Assembly (NCBI GenBank): GCA_940671915.1
Contig: CALNVZ010003425.1
Coordinates: forward strand, 37,632,935 to 37,696,934
DNA: 64,000 nucleotides
Direction: 5' to 3'
From: Paracentrotus lividus
Taxonomy: Eukaryota > Echinodermata > Echinoidea > Camarodonta > Echinidae
Under the pieces are notes generated by a model. The model had not been told where the DNA came from and did no database searches. It worked only from the letters and a program-made list of their open reading frames with translations. Within the stretch, counting starts at the first letter, position 1; each line of letters begins with the position of its first letter. Shown here piece by piece: positions 12,870-23,750 of this stretch. The position numbers were made by a program, and so were the translations under genes.

Positions 12870-13165
12870 CAATCGCTGCTAAGGTCACACATACAAATCT
12901 TTGGAGTTTATGAAGATTCGTAGATAGAACTTACGTTCTTACGGATATGTTACGACGTTTTTAGCTTACGACGTTCTTACGATCGTCTTACGAAAGGAGG
13001 TTTCGTACGAAGTTGAAAAAATCTTGGACGAGACCATTGATCAATCTTCGAAAATACCAACGGTCTGCAAACAGTCTGCGAACGGTGGTTTCGTACGGCA
13101 TTCTTAAAAATTTTGTACGAAATGGTCTGAAAGTCGTTCGCACGTAATGGAATATGAGACCGAGG
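12870..13165. repeat. TTACG/CGTAA-rich repeat-like block
   Basis: Many TTACGA, TCGTACGA and CGTTCTTACG words in both orientations in about 290 bp; the left side has AAGGTCACACATAC and the right side a diverged GAGACCGAG. It looks like a decayed MITE with modest TIRs, but I cannot fix its ends. Confidence 0.35.
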
Positions 13166-13269
13166 TTTTAAATGGCCAATGACATGAACGAGCATTATAG
13201 CGTGTCCAAGATTTAAACTCTAATCCATGATGTTTGAATAATATCATTAAAAGGTCTTGAACAAAAAAA

Positions 13270-13294
13270 AAACAACAACAACAACAACAACAAA
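13270..13294. repeat. (AAC)n microsatellite
   Basis: Poly-A followed by repeated CAA units. Confidence 0.85.
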
Positions 13295-13352
13295 GAGATC
13301 GGCTCAACTTCGGAATTTCATTAAACATGAACCATGATAACCACATCATGTA

Positions 13353-14295
13353 GGGGAGACCGGGGACAATTGTAACACGGGGCAATTGTAACAGAGGCTC
13401 CCATCCCTAGCAGAAACACGCTACTGTGTACAGAGCATGTGCATTTCATCACTCCACATGATGTTTGATTGTAAACAGATTTAACGGTTCCTCGAACTTT
13501 TTACAGCCCCCCCCAAAAAAAAAAAAAAAAAAAATATATAATAATAAGAAAAAAATTAAAAAATAAAAATAAAAATAAAATAAATCGTTTTTTGAGCAGG
13601 AAAGTAATATCTCACACTACCCAATGTTTTTCTTCTGGACAAATATCTGTTTGAGCTCTGGCTGTCCTTTCTATTTATTTAGAAATTATATTATTAGGCC
13701 TGTATTTTGCTAAAGTTTCAACGATGAATACCTGAGCTAATAGAAAAAAATCTCTCCAAACATGGTCGCCCACATCAGGGGCAATAGTAACAATACCGTT
13801 AACTATACCCTTGCCCCGTACCTAGCCCCGGGACAATTCAGCGCGCTGTCATCGCCCGTACAGAGCACGTAAACTGCTACAATAACCCCATGCCATGCAT
13901 ATAGCAAGTGGAAAATATAATGCAATTTGAGTCAGGCATTGCCGTCATGTTTAATTATAATTAGCTTATGTGGTTAATGTTGTTTAAACCTTGGATCTGT
14001 CAAGTGCATAGCTTTGATAATGAAAACTAAATGTTACAATTTCATGTGTTACAAATGCCCCATAGGTCGGTTACAATTGCCCCTGGTTCAGGGGCAATAG
14101 TAACACTCGACCTCTTGTATTGAAATGATAATGGCTTCAAAATAACTAGTTTTACTTAACCCAGACCTATTCATATGTCGAGCTAAGATATACATGTTTC
14201 GTTTGACTTAGTTTTAAGCAAGTATTTACCAATAATAAAGTTGGTAAGTCAAATTTTGAAAAAAAAAAAGTGTTACAATTGTCCCCGGTCTCCCC
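13353..14295. mobile_element. TA-flanked TIR element, family A, full copy
   Basis: The ends are inverted copies starting GGGGAGACCGGGGACAATTG and continuing TAACAC, flanked by TA at 13351-13352 and 14296-14297. The phrase GGGGCAATTGTAACA (or a one- or two-base variant) recurs at about 13381, 13779, 14070 and 14091, in both orientations. No transposase frame is present, so it is non-autonomous. A C-run/A-run with AT-rich decay lies at 13506-13585. A second, inverted, truncated copy is at 62428-63108. The superfamily is not certain; TA duplication fits Tc1/mariner-type or ISL2EU-type transposases. Confidence 0.85.
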
Positions 14296-14301
14296 TACGC
14301 C

Positions 14302-14327
14302 GTGTGTGTGTGTGTGTGTGTGTGTGT
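14302..14327. repeat. (GT)n microsatellite
   Basis: Uninterrupted GT repeats directly after the family A element and just before a possible splice acceptor. Confidence 0.9.
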
Positions 14328-14331
14328 TCAG

Positions 14332-14510
14332 GGTCGATTCTTGAGTGGATCCTTTATGTAGATTCCACGTCGATACCGGAAGCGAGAGACATTGAACGTG
14401 AGCTAAGGCGTGATGAACAATGGTATACGGTCACCGCACCTACTTCCAATTCCACGAAGAAAAGTGGAATGTTCTCAAACATTAGAAAGCACTCGAGGCA
14501 TATTCTTCAA
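14332..14510 (+). CDS. Candidate internal exon, unrecognised protein
   Basis: The frame is open across 14241-14534. The stretch from 14332 has balanced, protein-like composition instead of repeat-like bias; parts read EARDIERELRRDEQWYTVTA and SGMFSNIRKHSRHILQ. It is preceded by a pyrimidine/GT tract ending TTCAG (acceptor AG 14330-14331) and followed by CAA|GTGAGG (donor GT 14511-14512), giving a 179-nt exon entered at the second base of a codon. I do not recognise the family and see no neighbouring exon. The upstream family A insertion ends only about 35 bp before it, which would place a transposon in the intron next to the acceptor. It may be a chance frame. Confidence 0.33.
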
Positions 14511-14534
14511 GTGAGGACATGCCGAGAATCGTGA

Positions 14535-15788
14535 ACATCAAATAACACAAGAAAAAAATGAGGAAGTAGGCTAACATGACCATTTGCTTTGATCGAGGGA
14601 GACTTTGAAAGGGACCTGGATATTTTAGATATAGGCTAACGTTGTTAAGCATGTCTACCATACCGATGGAATGTAACTTGATATCATTACATGAATGCAA
14701 GAAGGATGTTCAACCTGTGTGGAAGCATAGGATATTTCGACCTTATAATTCTCAACAGGAAACTAGAAATTGCTTTAACTGCGGAGCTCGCACGAACAAT
14801 TTCATGTGATAACAACAACAAAATGTTATCGTTTCGTCATTGATTTTCTCTTTTGTCTTTCCCGCAAGACCAAACATCCTTCGGTTTTTTTTTTTGTTTT
14901 TTTTGTTTTTTTGGTTGTACATCGAAAGTGAAATGTATATAATGTAATTATTTTGTTTTCATTTTATTTTTGAAACTCGAGTAGACAAACGATGACAATT
15001 TTTCTGCTTCAAATTGAAACCAAGACCTATTACATTTTATGTTTCCTATATGTATTAGGTTAAAATGATTTTTGTTTTTTGGTTTTTTTTTTAAACAAAA
15101 AAAACAATAACAACAAACAAGCAAACCTAAAAACATCGCATTAAAAAATAACAAAAATTATTGAGCGTAAATTTCTTAAAATATTGGCACATCCGTAATA
15201 AACGATATGAAAGTTTTTTTTTCTGTCACAAATAAGAGGGTTATTTTCAGATACAGTTATGAATGTCAAAGGAAAATGGCTGAACATTATTCCGAAGATC
15301 AAACATATTGAAATAACATTCCATTATAGTTGTCTTGTAATAAACATAATTGCACTTTATTCCTAGAATAATGGTATGAATCTACGGTAGACTATAGGCG
15401 AATGACATCGAGACGAATATAAATAAGTTCCATTATGAACTGCTGCAATAAGTTCTGTTGACAAAGTACACGACCTGCAAACCTTTTAATGTTTGTGATT
15501 CCTTTGCATTCTTGTCATCTAAATGTAAATAAAATGTCAATGTTAAAAGTTTGCATAATGGATCCGGGAAGCAATAGCAATGAATCTTTGTGTCGAAATC
15601 AAATTTGGTCTATTTCTGACAAATACACAAATAAGATCCTAATTTGGCGGATACTCATACCAACAAATGATTGTTTGAGGACCAGTATTCTGTGAGCACT
15701 TTTTGAATTTGAAGATCAGCTTTTAAACTCCCTCCATCTCGGCATCACAACACTGATATTTATACAATTCTCATTTTTTTTGTTTTGC

Positions 15789-15837
<49 letters not shown>

Positions 15838-16200
15838 ATAAAGCATTGTGCTAATTGTGACGCCCTATATGCATATTCTTTGATATCAAAATAAATAAAA
15901 ATAAAAACATTTCACTCTCAAATGGTGAGAATGATTTGAACTTGATTTTGTCTTCATCCCTTTGTAACCACGCGACGTTGTGTCTTTTTACATTCTCTAC
16001 AAAATACTCTGACAAAATGTTTTTACTTCCTTTTCGGTAAAGCTGAAATTTAATATACACTCCTCTCTTCTTTACAAAACAAAATACTTGAGATTCCTCT
16101 TACACTACTTTATTACATAATTCTCTTTTCATCTTAATGCCCAGGCTTTCACGCAATTTCCCCGAACTGCACACTTTGAAAGGAATTTTGAAAGAGGTGT
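14535..16200. other. Interval with low-complexity DNA only
   Basis: T-rich tracts near 14886-14912 and 15070-15115 and a long (GT)n at 15790 are the only structure seen. Confidence 0.55.
15790..15834. repeat. (TG)n microsatellite
   Basis: About 22 uninterrupted TG units. Confidence 0.95.
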
Positions 16201-16852
16201 CATCCCTCCAATCTCATTCTCTTAATACCCCCGTCACACTGAGCTCGTTCCTACTACGTCCTTGCAAATTTTGCCGAACGGGCATAGTCTGTGTGTAAAC
16301 TGAGTGGACGTAGTAAATACTTCTTACGATCTGTTTACGAACTTCATGGACTAGCTCGGTCGGATATTCAAAAAAGTGTTTAAAAAAATCGGGCGCCCAT
16401 CTCGTCCCAAAATTTAACGGGGTGGCAACGTACCTGAAACGAGATGGACGTACTACAAACGAAATTGCCGTACTTAAATCGTTCTAAAGATGTGCTAGGA
16501 CGTCTTACAAACGAGCATTGTATATTAATTATTCAAGTTATAAAATTAAACGTAGTGACATCGTTCCTTAAACGGGTAGGACTTACTCTGAACGAGAAGG
16601 ACGTACTACGAATATACGTTTCAATTTTTAAACAGAACGGCATGTCATAATTCCCATCACACTGAGCTAGTTCTCACTGCGTTCTAGGTAGTTCTTGGTG
16701 AACGGGCTCAATCTGTTTACACACGGACTGAACGTAGTACAGACCTTTTAGAGTCTAGTACAGACCGTTTACAATCTGTTTACGAACTTGGCGAACGGGC
16801 CCGAACGAAGAGAACGGTAAGGCATTCCGATTTTTTTGAACATGTTCAAAAA

Positions 16853-17341
16853 ATTATTTTGTACACATAAATAACTCTTAGTTTCTTGTCCTCAGATGAC
16901 TTGTTACTTGTCCTCAGAGTGACCTTATCTTCATTGTCTCTAGATCTTCATTCATAGACTTTCTCTTTGTTATCACCTCTCCCTATTACCTGTTTCACAT
17001 TCCTTATCTGATCACTCTCTTTGTACTTGATTTCTGTGCATGCTTGATCTCTCAGCTATTTTGATTACTCTCTTTCCCGCCTTTTCTATATCACATGACT
17101 TTCCTACTCTTTGCCTCTATTGGCTAAACCCTTCATAAATATTTAGTAGGTAAACTTTAATTGTATTTTATCTTTGTTATTTAGAATATATTCGTTTGGT
17201 CATGCTCAGTATATCATGATTAAATAAGGGGCATAGAAGGAGCTACTATGCCCAGCAGATGAGACCTAACTTTCTTGGAGTGAAGACGTGTTTTTCTGTT
17301 GTGGTAACCAGCCTAGAACTTGTTAAATATATTTCCCTACA
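16853..17341 (+). repeat. 5' LTR, missing its first 8 bases
   Basis: Aligns with 18121-18607. It starts directly at ATTATTTTGTACAC and is joined to host-element sequence ending GTTCAAAAA. It ends CCTACA (17336-17341). Confidence 0.88.
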
Positions 17342-17693
17342 ACTGGTGACAGCGGTGGTCCACAGTGCAGTTTTAACCAAGTCTTCAGAATTCTCCCTCC
17401 TTCAAGTTAGTCAATCAAGGACATCTACATGTACTTTCAAGGAAAACCCTGGTAAGATTTTCTTCCTTCATCATTGATTACATGAATAACTTTACCAGGT
17501 ACATACCAAACGTGATACATGTACATCCTCCTTCATAACTGAATGCAGATTCATGTACATCCTACTTCATAATTGAATGCTGGAAATGTTTGAATTGCTA
17601 TTGCTCTGACTAAGTTGAAAGTATTTCACAAGTCTTCCTTCTTCTTTATGTCGATGCAGTGCTTTGCTTGAGTTACTACTGAGATAATTCACA

Positions 17694-17897
17694 ATGAGTT
17701 CTTTCAGAATGGAGCTACCAGAGTGTTTCTCAGGGGAAGAAGGGACCGACTTCCACCAGTGGATCCAACGTTTCGAGCTTGCAGCAAAACTATTTCCAGG
17801 AAATGACAACAACAACCACATACTCCTTCCCACCCGCCTGTCCGGCCCCGCATTCATTGTGTGGGAAGGGCTATCTGAGTCAGAAAAGAAAAACTAA
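17694..17897 (+). pseudogene. Gag fragment of LTR retrotransposon
   Basis: A 67-residue frame starting MSSFRMELPECFSGEEGTDF with the layout of Ty3/Gypsy Gag N-termini: a short FSG-E-xx-D motif, HQWIQRFELAAKLFPG, then LLPTRLSGPAFIVWEGLSES. In the family this leads into the capsid region (Retrotrans_gag); here it stops after SEKKN at a TAA, and no zinc knuckle or pol follows. It lies about 350 bp after the 5' LTR, the expected place for gag. Function in an intact element would be assembly of virus-like particles; this remnant cannot do that. Confidence 0.75.
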
Positions 17898-18112
17898 ATT
17901 TGAAGAAAAACAAAAATAATAATTATAGGATATGATAATGATATTTATAGTGACAAGTATGACAAAGAAGTCTAGATTTTGTGGATATACAATGTAAATG
18001 TCCAGTGCGTACAAGAATCAATTTTTTTTTTAATACATTGTGATGTTAATGATTATTTGTATAATCTTGGTAATTCTAAAATGAGGACATTTTTTTCGAG
18101 GAAGGAATATTA

Positions 18113-18607
18113 TGTAGGACATTATTTTGTACACATAAATAACTCTTAGTTTCTTGTCCTCAGATGACTTGTTACTTTCCTCAGAGTGACCTTATCTTCA
18201 TTGTCTCTAGATCTTCATTCATAGACTTTCTCTTTGTTATCACCTCTCCCTATTACCTGTTTCACATTCCTTATCTGATCACTCTCTTTGTACTTGATTT
18301 CTGTGCATGCTTGATCTCTCAGCTATTTTGATTACTCTCTTTCCCGCCTTTCTATATCACATGACTTTCCTACTCTTTGCCTCTATTGGCTAAACCCTTC
18401 ATGAATATTTAGTAGGTAAACTTTAATTGTATTTTATCTTTGTTATTTATAATATATTCGTTTGGTCATGCTCAGTATATCATGATTAAATAAGGGGCAT
18501 AGAAGGAGCTACTATGCCCAGCAGATGAGACCTAACTTTCTTGGAGTGAAGACGTGTTTTTCTGTTGTGGTAACCAGCCTAGAACTTGTTAAATATATCT
18601 CCCTACA
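18113..18607 (+). repeat. 3' LTR, complete
   Basis: TGTAGGACATT at the start and CCTACA at the end, 495 bp. The right flank beginning CAGACCTTTTAGA is itself a copy of the DNA left of the 5' LTR (16740-16850). Confidence 0.88.
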
Positions 18608-19109
18608 CAGACCTTTTAGAATCTAGTACAGACCGTTTACAATCTGTTTACGAACTTGGCGAACGGGCCCGAACGAAGAGAACGGTAAGGCATTCCGATT
18701 TTTTTTGAACATGTTCAAAAAAATCGTACTGGCTTCAAGTTCTAAATTAAACGTAGTGACAACGCTCCTTAAACGGGTAGGACTTACTCTGAACGAGAAG
18801 GACGTACTACGAACATGGTACCTAACTTTATCATGCTGCGCATAGGCACTTTAGTGACGGTTTGGACGTGCTACGAACGGTATAGAGTGAACGAGCCGTT
18901 TACTCGGTCTGAACTGGATAACAACGTATTGCGGACGCGATAAAGACGGAATTGACGTAACGAAAACTATTTATGAACTGCCTAGTATCGTATTCAAGAA
19001 ATTATTTTTCAAAGTTATAAGTTCCAACCCGACCAAAGCCCGTTCAGCAATTTTTTAAAGAACGGGCAAGAACGTTAAAGAACGTTATAGAACGACCTCA
19101 GTGTGACGG

Positions 19110-20435
19110 CCCCCTTACCGTTCTTGTTCTTGGTAGATTTTTTTTTTCTATGAGTTGAAAATTCAAATTAAACTTCAAAATTTATTGATATAAAATTCTG
19201 ACAATGAAGGGCGACAACCTGAGAATGTCAGAATCGTAAGGAATTTGGCTAAAAAACGTCATTTATAGACCTACTTTCGAATGTATCTACGCTAGGCTAC
19301 AACAACAACTTGCTAGCACACGCGCAATAGCAAGATCGCCAGTTGTCGCAACAACGATGCTAGAACCTGCCAGAATCGTGTCAGAATCGTAGGTGACCGA
19401 AGATCATATATGTATCTACGACTCTGTCTACGATAGGCTACGACAACGACTTGCTTCCACGCAAACAATATGTTAACAATAGCTGGTATCCGATAATACA
19501 ATAGCCTCGGCCTTCGCGCATCTCGCGGCTCGACTTCTCTTGTCGCAGCTTAAAATCAACAAAAATATGAACATGCGCACTGTGGCGATCTTTGCGACCG
19601 CTACAGGCGATCGAGTGTTTTCTACCTGACGGCGGTCTGTCGCCTTTAGGTTCGTGATTGTCCTCTCTTATAATTGCGGTCGTGAGTGATTTTTGAAAAT
19701 TTCAAAAATTTGCGGCGACTGTACAGTATCTGATATGGAGGCCGATCATGATTTTGGTGAATGTAGGTGGCGACAAAGGTCGTAGCGAATTAGATTTCAC
19801 TGTCCGTTCGGTTCAGCGATGCGTGCAACGTACGCTGGAGCGCGGCAACCTACAACTGGCCCCCGTTCCGCTGTGCTAAACATATTCTATCTGGCGACAA
19901 TCTACGATAGCACCTTGTCGCGACAAGAGAAGACAGGCTACGGTCATTGACGTCAACCCAACTGACGCCGGCTATTGTTTAACTTGTTGAGAAACCAGCG
20001 GCAAACAGAATTTTGCTATGTACTTTTTGGCGACAGACGCGATAATTCACGATCCTATAGGCGATTGGACCTGCGCATGGTGGCGATGGGTACTAAAAAT
20101 TAGTTCGTAAGTTGTCGCCTCAACGATCGCCTTCTGTGGGACAGGCCCTTTAGGATCATCAGCAACAAAATACAAAACATGCTCTGTTATTTTTTTAATT
20201 CAAAACATTAGACGAGTTAGAAGCATCCCCTGACATTAAAAGCCAATTTTGACACGGGGGAACAAAACATTTTTTTAAGTGGGGGCGGAGGAGGGAGTGG
20301 GGGCTGATCATGCAGACTAACATGATATTTATAGTCATAGCCATATTTTTATTTTTTCCCACAATAAGTAGGTGGGCTAGATCACACAGCCCCTGCCCCC
20401 GATATTCATGGCCCCTTTAACTTCACATCGTTGTT
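19110..20435. other. Repeat-like block rich in GCGAC/GTCGC words
   Basis: From about 19195 to 20150 the words GGCGAC, GTCGC, CTACGATAGG and CAGAATCGT recur in both orientations, with higher CpG than the surroundings. The right side ends GCCTTCTGTGGGACAGGCCC. It has the feel of a composite TIR element, but I could not match a left end. No coding frame. Confidence 0.35.
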
Positions 20436-20568
20436 CAGTGGCGTATTCTGACGGACGTGCAGGTGACGTGTACCCCCTATAATTTGTAACCCCCCCCCCC
20501 ATTTAACTGTACATGTTAAAATTGGAACCTGCCCCCCGCCCCTATTTTCAAACCCTGGATCCGCCACT
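20436..20568. mobile_element. Short hAT-like MITE
   Basis: The left end is CAGTGGCGTATTCTG; the right end read inverted is AGTGGCGGATCCAGGGTTTG. The interior carries C-runs (about 20490-20500, 20532-20537). Same group as 2211-2464. Confidence 0.55.
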
Positions 20569-21316
20569 TTTATTGTTAATACATTTATATCTACATATAT
20601 CACCAAATGTATGTATTTAGTTCCAAAACATTTCTTTATCATTTTTTTTTTATTGAACAGTGTGCTTGAAAGCATGAATCCGCATAAAGATTTTATGTGA
20701 CGTCATGGTGATGCGGTTGGACACGGTTGTCACCTGATCCGTCTTCTGTAGTCCCACTCGTTGCCTTTTCCATTTGTTTTGATCTTGATATGTCATCCAG
20801 TCTTGGAAAAGTTCAGTTGAACTGTGGTTAGGCCTTGTCAGAAAAGGTTGACAATGGTTGACAAAGGAGAGGTTTTAGTGTTTAGTCTTCGCCTTCATAC
20901 CCGTATTGACATAGAAATTTAGAGGTTGGATTTGATGTACTCTGTAATTCTTATACATCTTAGGCCTGGGGAAAAACCACAAGAATATCCTTTACGTATG
21001 TGAAGATACGAGAGTAGAATGAAGATTCCAAAGTGTCTTCATTTTATAAACTGTAATAGGGTCTAAATGCTCTTTTTTTGTATACACCAACAAGACAAAA
21101 AAATATCATACAGCGCTTCTGTTAGAAAAGAAAAATAATATACGTTGGGGGAAAAAATATGCATTTTATGTTGAAAAGGCCTTATCGACTCCTGGCGCAA
21201 AGTGCTTCGTATAAATAATTTGTATTGGATAACAATTTACAGTTGTTAGATAAAATATATTCAATTTTGTTTTAACAAATAGATTTGAATGAAGTTGATG
21301 TATCGGTTGTTTCGTA

Positions 21317-21557
21317 CACTGTAAAACTTAAATTAAAGTAAAAGGTAAATTACTATAGTGTTTTACAGTAAATTACTGGCAACTCTGCTGCACGGTAATT
21401 TACTGTAATTTTCTCTTTAAGTAAGCTACTTTCAACAGTAAATTACTGTAAATTCCCACAAGATACAGGAAACTACAGTCAAATATGCTGTTGTTTACTG
21501 TGCAGCAGAGTTGCCCGTAATTTACTGTAAAAAGCTACAGCATTTTTTTTTACAGTG
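21317..21557. mobile_element. TA-flanked MITE with CACTGTAAAA ends
   Basis: Left CACTGTAAAA, right TTTTTACAGTG, with TA on each side (21315-21316, 21558-21559). The inside contains inverted words GTAAATTACTG / CAGTAAATTAC and GGCAACTCTGCTGCA / CAGCAGAGTTGCC. The layout suggests a Tc1/mariner-type non-autonomous element. Confidence 0.85.
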
Positions 21558-21559
21558 TA

Positions 21560-22715
21560 GAAAGGGGCTTGACTTGTTTCAGTACTGTACGAGGATTTAA
21601 TGTAAAATCTTATTTATCTTATTTATATGCCGTCGCAAAATATATCTTTCTTTCATGAGTTGCAAGTCATAAGATACGAAAAGCGTTTCTTACATATCAC
21701 TTTCGTTTATGATTATAAGGCAAACCATGAATCTTTTTGTGTTTAAATTTAGAGAATTATGTTCAACGCAATACATTCATGCATGGTGTGATGAATTTGA
21801 TTCGGGTCTCTAAATCTCCACGCTCGCATATTCAATTTTCAATTATTATTAATGAATATCGGGGAAAACTCGTTATGTCCCTTGATACTCATTTTATCAC
21901 TACATACATTGTCAATATTATCATAGGTGACAGGTCATAACTGTGTAGCATTAATTTGATAACTTGACATCATTTGATAGGGGATATACTTTAAAAAAAA
22001 AATAAAAAAATAGTCACCCTTATAAAGTTCATTTTTTAAAGTATGTAGAAAATTATATCGCACAAACAGTTACAGTTTTTGACAGGCGTATTTGGTTTTC
22101 ATTTTGTTATTGTTCCCACTATGAAAATATTCATATTAAAATGGGGAAAAATTCACAGTTATATAAAGAAAGAAAACAAAAATATTTATACCAAGCATTA
22201 GAATCAAAAGCGCATATTTATATGAAGTTAACATTTCTACAAAAAGGGTGGAAATAAATTGGGTTGAATAATTAGAATGATTATCATATCAATACAAATG
22301 TAACCAAACGTAATTGCGTATATAAATTATTCGAATATGTTTAATACAATCACCCTTTATAATCATACTTAAAATACAGTGCCGAATCTGAACTTTGAAG
22401 CTTGTGCCCCATTTCGACCTTTAAAATGTTCCCTGCAAATGGCCGAAGGGGTTTAGTGATTGAGACTACAATTAAAAAGCGGCGCCAGCAGAACATTTCG
22501 ATATCACTTCGCAATTTAAGCAGAAAAACAAATCATGGTAAAGCACTATATGTGTCCGCTGAGTACTGAGTATGTTTTTGCGATTTATCGGCAGAGCCGT
22601 GGCATGAAGGACTCACCCTTCACCACCCCTTCACAGGTTAAAACGTCATTTAAACGAGTTCTTCCGAAGTGTGATACCCTGAAAAACCTGACATCATATA
22701 ACCTTAATGTACTTA
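21560..22715. other. AT-rich interval, nothing recognised
   Basis: No repeat or coding signal that I can support. Confidence 0.5.
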
Positions 22716-22795
22716 GAATAAGGATTAGGGTTAGTAATGGGGTTATGTAATATTGGTTAGGGTAATGTTGGGACCCAAGTTAGAGTTAGGATTAT
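22716..22795. repeat. Degenerate TTAGG(G)-like run
   Basis: GGATTAGGGTTAG, GGTTAGGGTAATG and GTTAGAGTTAGG within 80 bp. Too imperfect to be called an interstitial telomere. Confidence 0.3.
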
Positions 22796-23327
22796 TGGCC
22801 GTAATCACAAATATGTACATTTTAAACATTATGTACAAGTAAAACCAATCTCGAACAGTATCTATGTTCAATTTATTTGAATTTTTGTACTGTAAGTAGG
22901 GGAGACCGGGTATGGAAGTTACACGGGTCAGTTGTTACAGTTCTCAGTGTGGCTGTTTTGAACCAAAGAGAGTTCGTGCTAACTGCATCTATATACAGCC
23001 TACACATAGCTGTGATGAACTGCCCGGCGTGAGGTTTCTCCGTTGTTTTTTAAAAAGTAAAATCAACAAAAAACATTTTTACAGTTCCAAAGTGAATTTT
23101 TGACAAAAATATTAAAATTTGTAATAGTTTTACAACTGAAGGCACATGATGATGATAGTTTGGTATTGTGAATATAGTACATGTATGTCACTAATATACC
23201 CCTGAGCCATGCCCTGTAATTCTGCCAATGGCTTTGCTACAGTTGATTTTATGTGTAAAATCACCCATGGGTAGGTTGTTACAACAACCTACCCATGTCG
23301 ATGTAAACAACACTGAAAACCTAAACG

Positions 23328-23750
23328 GGTAGACCGACTAGCTTAAAGCTAGTCGTAGTGATGCCCAGACTGACTAGCTTTAAAGCTAGTCAGTCACGAC
23401 GGACTAGTTTTCCTTCAACACAATCCGGTTATTACGGACTAGCTTTAAAGTTCGTCCGTCTCTACGGACTTAGCTTGAAAGCTAGTCCGTCAAGTTAGTC
23501 GGTCACGAACGGACTAGTTTTAATGCTAGTCGGTCATGACAGACTAGTTTTAAAGCTAGTCCGTTTTGACCGACTAGTTTGATGGACTAGCATAAAAGCT
23601 AGTCGTAGTGATGCCCAGACTGACGAGCTTTTGAGCAGGACTAGCTTTACAGCTAGTCCGTCAAGGGAGTCAAAACTAGTCAGTTCGCGCTTTTCTGTCG
23701 AGATGTTCTTACTTCTGTCTTGACCGACTAGCATTACGAAATAGCTTAAT
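23328..23750. repeat. Array of GACTAGCTTTAAAGCTAGTC palindromes
   Basis: About ten units, each a perfect or near-perfect 20-bp palindrome GACTAGCTTTAAAGCTAGTC followed by a spacer such as CGTCACGACG. The clearest is near 23372. The word CGTAGTGATGCCCAGACTGA occurs twice (about 23357 and 23607), implying a larger duplicated block. Confidence 0.88.

Larger units (their letters stand above)
16853..18607 (+). mobile_element. Internally deleted LTR retrotransposon (Gypsy/Mag-like)
   Basis: Two direct repeats of about 490 bp bound an interior of only about 770 bp. The 3' LTR has TGTAGG...CCTACA inverted ends; it is preceded by the purine-rich CGAGGAAGGAATATTA, a polypurine-tract-like site. After the 5' LTR comes ACTGGTGACAGCGGTGG, a primer-binding-site-like sequence. 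A gag fragment is the only protein left; protease, RT, RNase H and integrase are absent. LTRs differ at only about six positions by eye, so the insertion is young. The 5' LTR lacks the first 8 bases (TGTAGGAC). Gypsy/Mag placement rests on the short gag match and is inference. Confidence 0.85.
16231..19109. mobile_element. DNA element with TIRs, split by an LTR retrotransposon
   Basis: The left end is CCGTCACACTGAGCTCGTTC (16231-16250); the right end inverted is CCGTCACACTGAGGTCGTTC (19090-19109), one mismatch, and similarity continues inward to GCCGAACGGGC / GCTGAACGGGC. A second left-type end, CATCACACTGAGCTAGTTC, starts near 16655, so two copies seem nested or fused. The interior is rich in ACGTACTAC, GAACGGGC and AACGAGAAGGACGT words; a block of about 75 bp at 16540-16612 is repeated at 18743-18815. 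There is no transposase frame. Confidence 0.7.

Noticed and set aside
22716-22795. Interstitial telomere
   Set aside because: Only scattered TTAGGG-like words, no regular array.
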